Assembly (NCBI RefSeq): GCF_949987535.1
Contig: NC_080082.1
Span: 46,430,374 to 46,494,373, forward strand
DNA length: 64,000 nt
Direction: 5' to 3'
Origin: Balaenoptera acutorostrata
Taxonomy: Eukaryota; Chordata; Mammalia; Artiodactyla; Balaenopteridae
Both the position numbers and the translations under genes were made by a program. Below are positions 24,261-35,216 of this stretch, piece after piece. Numbering within the stretch: position 1 is the stretch's first letter; every line of letters starts with the position of its first letter. A model generated the notes under the pieces. The model was not told the origin of the DNA, did not search any database, and saw only the letters and a list, made by a program, of their open reading frames with translations.

Positions 24261-26119
24261 GACCAAAGACCTCGCCCTGAATAAATGCCTACAGGAGTGC
24301 AGGGACGAGATGCGAACGTGGGTGGTTTAATGCAGCCGGTTGGCAGGTGCTGCCATGCCCCCTCATGTCCCTTCACCTGCACCGTTATTGAACCTGCTAA
24401 AGGCTTCCTACTGCAAGCACCTGGGTCTCTAAGGCCCCAGGATCATCTTCTTCCACGCACAGGGAGCAGTGCTCAGCCAGAGATGGATGGGAGTTCCGGA
24501 TCTCCAACTGCCTGACCTTCAGAGGGGACCCCTTGGAGATTTTCCTGCACAGTCCTACAGAGGTTCCCAGTGGGATGGAGTCCCCGTTGCCCCCAGTGGC
24601 AACATGCTTCTTAATGCATCTGCAGTTGGCTTCCCTTCTCTTTCTGTCTCCCCTTATCCCCTCGCTCCTGTCTGTACTTTTTGGGGTCACGTGTCAAAGG
24701 GAGGACCACACCAAATCCTCATCTCAGGCTCCACTTCTGAAGGAGCCTCACCTATGAGACAGATAAGGAGTCGTAGGGATGAGGCCAACACGGGACCCCA
24801 TGCCCCACCTAAGATGGCAGCACCCTGCTGTCACCTAGGAATGTGGCATCTAGAGATGCCAGAAATGGCTACGATATCTCCCAATTTTCAAGATTTGGCA
24901 ATGAGTTAAAGTTTCTTTTTAAAGTGTGGCCCAAACCAAACAATCTGCAGGTCGTATTCAATCCACAGGCTACATTTTGCCACCTGTGCCAGGTACACAA
25001 TCACTGTTCGTTCAGGTGCCAGAGAGGCCAATGGATGAAGGCTCCTCTTTCTAGTAAATTCTGGTCTGCAGCCATCTCAGGGTCTAGGCAGTGTCAACAA
25101 AAAGGACAGGTGGCCTTTGTGTGGGTGGTGGGCCTCCAGCTGTACCTTAAGGAGAGAGTGGCCAGGAGGTTCCTGAGGTCAGTGACATCCACCCTGGTAC
25201 AATTCTGGCCCCAGGATGAAGAGTTACCCCCATCAGGAGAACCTGCTCCTGGGGGCCCACAGGAACCCCATAGCTTGGTTTCTCAGAAGGTTTCTCCTTC
25301 TGCCCCATGGAAAATTGAGATCCTTTATTAGGGGGAGCCATCCCTTGAGGAATCTGAGGCTTATCACCACACTGGCAAAGCCGAGGCCAGACATCACTCA
25401 AGATGCACAGAGGAACACTTTCCAGCCCATAAACAGGGCCATCTGCAGCCCAAACTTGAACCCTAAGTGTACAGCTTGAACCTGATGTTGGGGCAGAAAG
25501 AGTCCTGCTGCTTTGGGCCTGAAAACTGGTTGAGGTGAGACTGTGACCCGCTGTTGATCAGAATCACAGCTGTTGGTCCAGGAATGACCCAATCCTGGGT
25601 TCCCACTGTTGTGACGGAGAGCTTTTCCCCTCAAGGTTGCCAAAGCCACTATGCCCAAATTTCAGCTATGTGAGCCAAATTTCCTTTCTTTGCTTAAGAT
25701 CTGGAGGCAATCCCTGCTGACAGCATCTTGACAAGCATCCCTGAACCCCCAAGCCTGGAAATGAATGGGCACCCCATGAAGTACAAGTTCTGGAAGGCAG
25801 CAGGAAGTAGCGTGTGCCAACTGAGACCCACCTCCAAGGCCTGTGACTGGTGGACCTTGGAGGGTCCACGGCCCCTGGGATTAAGGAAGTGTATGGACTT
25901 TTGAGAAAGGGGCCAGAAGCCCTAAATGGTCAAGAAGCTACAGTAGAAAATCCTAGAAAGGCCTCCAGGTGGAATAGAATAAAAAACATCTATCACTCCA
26001 ATGGTCGCAGCAATATTTCATTTTGGAGGATTCAGAGGTGCTTCTCAGGATGCAAGAGGCTCTGCCATGGGTCCCGCCATCTCAAGGCACAGCCAGAAGG
26101 CAGCTGAGCAACTAGCTTT

Positions 26120-26395
26120 CCTGTGGTTTCTTACAAGGAGAGGCCCTCCCCTCCCTGCAAGCTCAGATCTTATCCATCCCTCAAGGTCCAGCCAGGTCCA
26201 ACTAGTTCAAAGATCGGCTCCCGGCCAGTGCACTTTGAGTTTCCGGGACCAGAGCCTTGTAATCTCACTCTTTGTTTTCTGCCCAATTGCATTCTTAATT
26301 GGGCGTTGTCATTTATTTGTCACAATTGTTTTGTCTCCTTTCTCCAGCTTGACTCCAAACTCATTAAAGGCCAGGACAGCTCAGGGCGGCTCTTA
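26120..26395 (+). mobile_element. L2 LINE fragment
   Basis: The segment 'tccctcaaggtccagccagg' followed by C/T-rich text, 'ttgtcatttatttgtcacaa' and 'cattaaaggccaggacag' matches the layout of the L2 3' region, though diverged. Confidence 0.5.
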
Positions 26396-28394
26396 GGCGT
26401 TATTTCTCCCTTCTGGGGGCAGGCGCAGGGTGGGCGTGGCTGCGCCCTGGTCTCATGGTCCAGCCCCCCGAGATGGGACTTGTACAGGGTCCGAGGAGAC
26501 CTCGCCAGGGCCCCTGCCCCATGTCTTGGCCACACAGAAGCTCCTCAGAACTTCTCTCAAGAAGAACCATGGGTCCCATGTTTAGGAAAGGCAACCCCCA
26601 CCGCCAAATGGGCCATAGTGTCAAAGCCTTCCTGCAGTTATGCTTCTCTGGGCGTCTGGCCCCAACCTTGCATCTGCTCCCGGAGCCTTCACCGGGCCCA
26701 TGCCCAAGGCGCCATCTTCTTCTCAGAGCTTCCTTCCCCTGCCCCATTCCATCCTGCCCCCTTGGCTCTTGATGGCAGAAAGAGAGGGGCTGGCTTTCCA
26801 CCAGGTGGACACCTCACCTCTCTGGCCTTCAGTTCGATTTAGGAGAATGGGCCCATCTCTTTTCCAGCCTTGAGAGATTCTCACCACCCCCTTCCCCCAC
26901 CTCTCTACCCCTGAAAAAGAGTTGCAGGGGTGCGGGTGGAGGGGATCTAGCCAGCAGAGGAAGTAGCCCAGATGCCGAAAACACTCTCCTTTGTGATTTT
27001 TCCAGGGTCTATGCTACCTTGTTGATAATGTGAATATTGACAATATTTGAGAAAGCTGTAATGCGAAGTTGGGGAAAACAGTGTGAAGTTCAGTGGTCAG
27101 ACCTTGAGGACCACGGAGAAGGCAGGAAAGGGGGTTCCTTTTATATGCTCCCTTGCCCCCACCCTGCCCTGCCCCTCAGGCCCCGGACCCACCCCCAGCT
27201 CACTACCCCCAGGGGAATCTGCGGTGGCGGGGAGCCCATGAGCCTCCCCGAGACCCAAGATTCAGTCTCTGAGTGAAACACCAGGGCCAAGTGTCAAACT
27301 CCTTCCAGAACCATGGCCCTTTTGGAGGTAGGGGATTTAGTGTAGGCTCAGCAGATGAATGGTTTTGCACTCAGCCTGCGCTTCTAATGCTTCTACAAAC
27401 AGACGCCTGGTTGACCTTCCTGAGAGCAACTGTGGGCCAGGGCGGGCCACGGCGCCCCGCTGGGTCTCATCTACGGATGAGCCCTGTAGGAATCCCAGCC
27501 TGGCTGGGTAGAGGCAAGAAGAAAATGGGCACGTGACCGTCCTGAGAGAGCTGAGCTTCTGCACACACAGATGGGATGACACCTCGGGATGGGAGAAGGC
27601 CTTTGCTTTTGTGGGTGTCCCAGCACGAGGATGCCCTCTTACCATCTCAGCTGGGGGGCCTCAGGCCACTTCCCTTGCTTGAGAAGTCGGTTCTGCGTCT
27701 CCCCTTACCATTGCCCATCCCAGTAATTCCATCAACGTTCTGTTTAACCACGGGGGAGGGGGGTGACTCCCCAGGACCCCAATTCAACAGGCACAGTCCC
27801 TCGCGCCTGGAGCTGGAGTCCACTGGGCTGAGGATGGGTCGAGCCGCGAAGAGACTGCACGCGTGAACTTAGCACGACCACGCAAGCTGGCCACGCCACC
27901 TGGAAGGTCCCCGCGCTGCAGGAACCTTTCTGGTCCCCCAGCCAGAGCTGCTTCTTTCTGAGGCCTGTCACTGCAGCCCTTCAAACCCATTTGACTGGGT
28001 TGGAGCGCATCACACTGTCACCAACTCAGTTTTCATTAAGCGGCTGCTTCTCTGTTAGCCTAGCCAAGCAGAAGAACTCAAACACATGCACAAATTAAAT
28101 CGACATCCAAACTCCACCAATATACAAAGCAATTTAAATGATATTCATTAGAGCGATGACAAGCCCTGATGAGGCTTTCAGGAGCCGGGTCCTTCAGCTT
28201 TTGCCGACTCGGTTTCATGGTCACTGAGGCGGAACTCCAGCGACTATACCTCCATTTTTTTTTTTTTTTTAAGCTAAGAAAATGACTCCTTCCTGACACA
28301 CCTACCTCATTCTCTCTCCTTCCCTTCTTGCTCTGTCTTGGCCCAAGTTTCCCCAGCCCTAGTTTCCGGACACAGGTATGGCCGTGAACCGGAG

Positions 28395-28690
28395 AGTCAC
28401 ATAAAGGAAAAAGCAGCCACCCTGACTCCTTTTTTCCATAAATGCTCCAATTAAAACAGATTTCAGTTTCTCGTAATTTCATTTCACTTGGCCTGGGAGA
28501 TCTCTAACTCACAATTATGACAGTCGTAAATGTGTCCTGGAATCCTGCTGTGGGAAAAAAAAATAATGGAAGTGAAATGTTGAAATGCAACAATTTTTCA
28601 AACTTAACCCTCCAAATTTAAAAAGTCATTTCCCAAGTCCTATTTATATATTGTAATTTTTAAAGAGAGAGCAGGATGGGGCCCTACCCC
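28395..28690. other. AT-rich repeat-poor island
   Basis: An AT-rich segment (for example CTCGTAATTTCATTTCACTT and 'tatttatatattgtaatttt') lies between GC-rich flanks. No repeat family is recognised. It is a candidate conserved non-coding element by context only. Confidence 0.35.
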
Positions 28691-31600
28691 CACCCCTTGC
28701 TGCTGCCTGGGGCTATAGTGGAGGAGATAGAGGCCTGGTGTGGTCTGCAGTCCTGGGTGGGCATGGCACTCTCAGGCCTCATGTGTGGGAGCTAAGAGCC
28801 ATGCCAGCCTCAGGGCCACACCTGAGTCTCCCAGTCCCAGGGAAGGTTTCAAGTCCACTTGGGCAAAGAGAGCAGCAACGGACTGCCTGATTCACCGCCA
28901 GCTGAGGGCAAAGCAAGGTCATGGCCACATCCATCAGCACTCTGTGCTTTGGAGTTTGCAGCCCAGATAATATTCACAGCAGGGGGAATGATCAGCAACT
29001 TCATACACTGATGCCTGCACTTCTGTTTATAATTTTATGCTCAAGGTTAATTATGTGCGTCCTTGCCTTTGATCAGAGATATTAGCACGTGAGAATGTTG
29101 CCTGAGCCCATATTGGGAAAGTAAGGATTCTAAGAAATACCCATGGACTGAAAACACACTTTCATCCTTAAGGCATGAGCTCTTAATTAGGAAAAAGCTC
29201 TTAAAAAATGGTATAGACAGCACCGTCCAACCGAACGTCCTGTGATGATGGGAATTCTCCATGTCTGTGCTGTCCAAAGAGTAACCACTAGCCACATGTG
29301 GCTACTGAGCATTTGAAGTATGGCTGGTATGACTGAGGAATGAAACTTTTCATTCTATTTCATTTAAATTTGAATCATCACATGTGGCTGATGGCTACTA
29401 TATTTGACCGCTCGGGTTAGACAGTAAATAACAGTGTATTCTAATTCCTGAGTAGCTAATTGTGGATGTTAATCTCTGGAAAGAGGTCACCTTGCTGATC
29501 ATCATTATCATCAGGAGTGATTTATTAAGAATATATTAGTACATGACATTATACAAAGGTGGTAGAAAAGCTGTTCCTCTGATCTTTTATCATTAGAATT
29601 TAATTTTGAAAACACCTGGCTCTTTGGACCCGGGGTAGCGCACTGACCCCTGAATGCTGAGCCTCAAGAAGCCACTAACTTTAAGTAAGTCACTGCTGAT
29701 GTCCAAAGCCGTGGCCGAAGTCACCACCAGGCTGTCCGGGACTGTCAGGCCACTGAACAACAATTTAGCAAATCCATTGTTTTGGCTGAGCAGGGAACAC
29801 GGTCCCAAATCGACAGTGCTTTGGGATGCCTTTGGAACCATCAAAGCCCACCCATTACCGGGTTTGCTTGCCTTTACAATCTTCCTAGGGGTAGCCTGCT
29901 GTCAAATCCTTGGAGATCAAAACACGGTGTCTGTGCGTCCAACAGCATCTCCCTCTGGCTTGGGGAAACTCGATGTCTGTGTGGAGAGCGAGTACCTCCC
30001 TGGAAGCGAAACCCTGTTTGCTCCCTGCTTTCTACACGGACACCAGGAGTCCAGGCCTCGGCAGTGACTAAGGCTGCCACGTGGCACACACGGGAAGGTG
30101 GGGTTTGTCAGGACGAGCTTTCCCTCCCAGAAGCTTTATGCTAAGAGACAGAACCGAGGCTTCCCCCAAAGGAGTGAGATGGGTTCTGAAGCTAACTACA
30201 GCATATTTTGCAAAGGCCAGCATACCCTGGAATCATGTGGGAACACAGGCACGAGTACCTTGTCTGCATCTCTGAGGTCAGCCGCGGGCTGAAAGGCATC
30301 GACTGGCACCGGGTCCCCGGGGAAATGCATTTTTAGGTTTCCTTTTGCCAAAGATTACACGTGCTTACTAATAAATCCCTAGGGAGAAAAAAGGTTAGCG
30401 TTTCTCTTACCAAAAGAATAACTATCTGGCAGAGCAAAAATGGTAATTTCTCCATTAGCTAAAAGGATAATAGCTATTATTTTAAAGTATTTATCATTAA
30501 AGAGTGGTGTTGGGGTTTGTGTGTTTTCGTTCTTATGATTGCTTCCTATAATACCAAGTGGATTATTTCTGTGCTAAATAGTCAACAGAATAAAATGCGA
30601 TTGCAATTTTCCAATTTCAAAAGAGCTGCACAGACGAATTTGAAAAAAAATAAAATCATTTGATTTTTTTTTTTCTTTTTTTCTATTAGATGACTTAGAA
30701 ATCTCAGGAGACAATAGTTTCAACGCAGGATTTGTTCAGTGTAGCCTCGTTTCCCATCAGCTTATGTCCTTCAACTACCCTCAGGCTTCTATCTTCAGGG
30801 TTCTGCTCTCAAGATGGAGCTTAGCTCTTCCCAGAGCTTGGCAGGTACTAGGGCCTTTTTTCTCTTTCAGTAGGCCGTCACCAGGTCTGTGAAACAATAG
30901 GTGGGCCAGGGGTTGGGGGCAGTGAAGTCCACCGAGCTGGAGTGGTCTGATTTTGAGAGAAGGAATCCTTCCAGATCTGCAGAGACCACAGCCCTGTGCT
31001 CTGCTGGGGAGGCCTTCCTGGGCTAACCACTGCCACCTAAGCTCTCCTTAGCACCCGGCAGAGAAGCAGCTCTTTGGTGGTTATCAATATTTTTTTTTCC
31101 TTTTTGCAGAATGAAAATAGAACGAAGATGCCAGGGAGATCTGGGTCTTCATCATAACCCACCCTCTTTAACTATGTAAGATTTTGGTTAATTATAGAAT
31201 TCTTGCTGCCTCAAACTTAAAGATACATCACTGATATTTTTTGCTAAATGTTGACGGCAGCGAATAGCTAAGATGTGGCATATTGATTTCTTGTTGTGAA
31301 GTGAGCTGTTCAAGCTCCATTTAAGATTTTCATCTTGCATGTAGCCCTGAGCACATCATAGCACCATAAATTAGTTAAATTGCACATTTATCACAAATGT
31401 TATTTTAAGATACTGCATAAACGTGATGGCTGGAAGATATACAGTAGGACTGCAACAAGCCTGGGCTTGGGTGGGGTGAGGTTGGGGTCACCTACACACC
31501 TGTGATTAAAACCTCCCTCACTTGGCACCATCCCTCCTCCTCCCTGGACTCGTTTAAAGACCTGACTTGGATGACCCATTCCTTCCTGCACTCACATTCT

Positions 31601-33620
31601 CTATTAACAAACATCAACCATAGGCGAACTAGTGCACAGCTGCATCGGCCTTGGAATACAACTTTAGATTTTCCCAACTGATCTCAGAAAAATCAGGGAC
31701 ATTCTGGGCTGTGAATGGAAGGCTCTTTTGGACAGTGGCCCACTCTCCAGCCAGGAGAGGGTTTGATGACCTTGAGAGTAAATGGCCCTGCATTTCCAAG
31801 TGGGGTGAGGCCCTAGCCAGCCCCGCCTCCTGCCACGATGCATGGTTGGGAGATTGCCATCATGCCAGGTTAGGTTTGCAGTCATGACTCAGGTCCTCCA
31901 ATGCCCAGTTACTATGTTTCCTCTAAAGGTAAAATTAATTTCTGGGCCCCATTAATATGAGCAGTCCTTTCTTGGCTATGAGCCCCTGGGGACCAAATGA
32001 GTCATAGAATCTGCTACCTGCCTTGGCGATAAATCCTCACTTCTATACCCAAACTGAAGTCCTAAAGCTAACCCTTGGGGGGGGTGAGGAGGAGATGGGC
32101 AGGGCATCAGTTTCTTCTCCCAAACTGTAAAGGGGGGGGGCGGGGTTTCCAGCATCACTTGCACAAATCCCATCTCCCTTCAAGCCACATGGGCCCTGGT
32201 GGTGATGGAAGTGTTGTCAGTTTAATCTGTTAGATGCAGGACTTTGGATTCTAATAAACCGATGCTATATTTAACCTGTGAAAAATTCAAGAGTGGAAAT
32301 CTGGGCTGCAGGATGTGAAGATGCGGAAGGCACGGGAGGGAGGGTGTCTCTGTCCCCTGAGCCGGTTCCAAGGGGAGCCGGCCCCCCAGGGAAACGTATG
32401 GTGTCCCAGGCCTCCTTCCAGGTAAGGGCGGACAGGGAGAAGAACCGCTCTCGGAGGGCCTTCTGCGGCCACCCTGGAAGAGATGGGGAAGGGGACAAAG
32501 CCCATGACCCAGAAGGGAAAGACCCGTCTGCACCGCCCGAGGGCATAGCCCAACCGTGCGCCTGCATTACAAGGCGAGAGCAGAGCCAGCACACACCTCC
32601 CTACTTGCCAAAAACCCGTTTTAAACTCTAGTGAGGTTCTCTCTAAAAACCCGGAGAGAGATGGATTGCCGAGAGAAAGTAGAGCAGACAGAAATTTTGG
32701 CCTCATCTTGACACAAAGGGGTGGGAATGAACAGAAAAAAATGTAGGCGTGTTGCCGAACATCTCTGAAAGGGCTTAATTTAAATTTTTAATAAAAGCGT
32801 ATTTTTTTTAACGTGGAGGTGTTTTATATATTACATGGCTATAATACATCTCTCATTTGTATAATTCTAGGTTAGGAGCTACGATTACACATAACTGCAA
32901 GAGTAGTCTGAATATAGTAATAAAGGTATTTTACAATTTTACATGATATGTTCCCAGCGTTTTGTTGGCATAATTTGCCAGGGCTAATAAAAGCTTGTGA
33001 TTATCATATAAATGCTCTCCCCACTCCTCCCGTGGATGGGTTCAGGCTCCCCGCCCCCCTACACCCCGTTATCTGGGCTTGCTTTAGCACAACAGAGACA
33101 GTGTGGACCCCAGGGTCCACCTGCCCAGCTGGGCTCTGTTTTCTGCTCCTTGAAAATCCTGAATCAACAGGAAGGAGCCGCCCTGCACTGAGTCTTCCAA
33201 AAACCTTTCTTCCCATCTCCCTCGAGCAGGGCTCTGGGCCCTGACTTCGACTTCTCTCACGCAGATGGGAGACCAACCTCCGGCCCCCACGTGGGTCACC
33301 AGGTGTGACCGAAGCTCCACTACCGGTGTTTGATAGCATCGCCTTCCGAGGGAGGATCTAACCTCACGGGAACATCTTCCTTTCTTTTCCATTTTTATTC
33401 TTGGGGAAAATTCTGTCCACGCCGCCTCTAAGTGAATGTTTGCTGCTCTCCAAACCCAAAGTTCACTAAAACTCCCCTGATTTACGGGCGGCTTCCGACT
33501 GCCAGCACCTGGCAGACACAGCGACCAACTCAGTCATAAACAGATCGCATACAATTTAATTTTAATGTGCTCGTTAGTCGTAGCACATTTCAGACATAAT
33601 TGTGAACGCAACACAAAATT
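28690..33620. other. Gene-free region downstream of TSHZ3
   Basis: Apart from the hAT element, no repeat longer than about 100 bases was recognised. AT-rich islands at about 30330-30740, 31080-31420 and 32720-33010 alternate with GC-richer sequence. The low repeat load next to a developmental gene suggests selection against insertions, an inference that needs alignment. Open frames on both strands lack domains. Confidence 0.45.
29218..29426 (+). mobile_element. MER5A-like hAT-Charlie MITE
   Basis: The element begins with the terminal repeat CAGCACCGTCCAA and contains 'tgatgatgggaattctccat', a repeated internal 'gtgctgtccaaagagtaacc' and 'gccacatgtggctactgagc'. A second CACATGTGGCTGATGGCTAC lies near the other end, which closes with a degraded TTAGACAGT. 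This order is that of MER5A-type elements. It is nearly complete and carries no transposase. Confidence 0.8.
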
Positions 33621-33642
33621 ATAGCAAAAAGACAATTTTAAT
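33607..33642 (-). promoter_or_regulatory. TSHZ3: Candidate poly(A) signal of TSHZ3
   Basis: On the minus strand ATTAAA lies at 33642-33637. A GT-rich stretch TTTTGTGTTGCG follows at 33618-33607, about 20-30 bases downstream. This is the expected spacing of signal, cleavage site and downstream element. ATTAAA is the commonest natural variant of AATAAA. Confidence 0.4.
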
Positions 33643-35216
33643 GCTGCCGTAGAAAAGAGGGTTATATGAAGAGTCACATAATGGTGGTTCATTGTCAACA
33701 ACAAAACAGGGCACAGAGTGTCTGTGCTGTTTACATGCCAATATTTTATACATAGGTTCTCATATGGTGTCAGCTGTCAGTTACTTCTGCAAATTAACTG
33801 CCAAAAATGGAGAAGAACAGAATCACTTGGAGAGCCGGTAACCACGGGTTACCTTTCATAAGCCTAAAGATAAAGCTGCAGTGTGGGATCTTGGGAGAAT
33901 AATTAGGAAGAACAAAACAGAAAGTTACCAATTGAAATAAAAAAGGCATCCTACAATATGGAATAGCAACCAAGAGGGCTTATAAATAAGTAAAAGAGGT
34001 TGTATCACAGAATGCCTCGTGACTTTTAAGCAAAGTATTACAGTACAAACATTTTAAAGGCTTTATCAATGTTTAGGAAATACAGTACAAGTTCTCTCTC
34101 TCTCTTTTTTTGTTCTTTTTTTTTTTCCTTTTGAAATAGACTTAACCCTTTGAGCACTGAGTTTATTTTGAGCGTTTTTTTTTTTTTTGGATTTCTAATA
34201 AATACCTTTAAAAATCATGTGCAAAATAGTTATGATGCCTGCCATGGATGGATTTCCTGGCCTCGTTTATTCAGACTGCTCAAAACAAATGATAATATGA
34301 TGCTAATAAATATGTATAATTTAAACGTGAACCTCTATCAATATAGATGTACTGTATAGCAAAACAAACAATCATACTTTGCTTTCAGATAATGTTTCTG
34401 TATACTTTATAAATGTTATCTGTGGTATCTTCTGTATAATTTACAATGTTTGCATGTAAAAAAACAAAACCCATAGACCTTAAAAAAAAAGAAAAAGAAA
34501 TATACACTATACATAGGCATTGCTTATGCCCAGAGCATAGCAGGTACATAAAACACTGTTGCTATAAATGCAGGAAAAAAGGTCATTTACCCACAATCAC
34601 ATTTTTCATAAGAGAGTCTGAAATCTATACAATATATACATCTATGTTTCAATGTGAAAATAATATTCTTTTAAATTTCAAGGCGTGTTATACCCCTGCA
34701 GACCTGCATAAATGGAGGTTCGTATTATTAATTATAACTAAGCTGGTAAGGAATTTAAAAAACAGAGCTTCATACATTATTATTATTTTATTTTATTTTT
34801 TAACCAAATTAATGCAAAAGTGCTTCAAAGTACTCAGAGGGCTAAAGATGAAAGGGTGAAAAATGCCAGCACACTCGGCCGCGTGGAAAAATGTGGCCGG
34901 TTTCGTCATAAATGCTTAATTAAACTGTCTGTTAATGCATGCAGCTTGAAGCATCAGGGGGTGCTCACAACTAAATCCCATTTACACAAAGTTCCAAACA
35001 CTTACCACTGCGTTTTAACCTTCATATTTTACCAGTGACAACAGCTGAGTATGCACCTCTATTAAACACTGTACAGTTATACAAAACAGTCCAGCCCAGA
35101 GTGATTCTCTGCAGTTAAAATAAGAACATGTGCCTAGAACAAGACAGAGGGGCCTTAAGGTGCCTGCAACAGTTTCCCTCAAAGCAAATCACAGTCGTTT
35201 TCATCAAAAGCAAACG
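33620..35216 (-). other. TSHZ3: TSHZ3 3' untranslated region (proposed)
   Basis: The sequence following the TAG stop on the minus strand is AT-rich, lacks recognisable transposons and continues to a proposed poly(A) site near 33620. That length, about 1.6 kb, agrees with what I recall for human TSHZ3. Earlier AATAAA hexamers (minus strand, at 34787-34797, 34266-34271 and 34162-34167) could give shorter forms, and one at 33394-33399 a longer form. The true end cannot be fixed from sequence alone. Confidence 0.5.

Larger units (their letters stand above)
22990..28395. other. Gene-free GC-rich stretch
   Basis: Contains a strong G-run cluster (23726-23758), a MIR fragment (24180-24260), a possible degraded hAT 3' end near 24910-25020 and an L2 fragment (26120-26395). 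Overlapping open frames on both strands, the longest being 26123-26842 plus (239 codons), read through the L2 piece and have no domain, so they are not called genes. Confidence 0.55.

Noticed and set aside
26123..26842. 239-codon open frame on the plus strand
   Set aside because: Reads through an L2 fragment and has no domain or conserved character that I can see.
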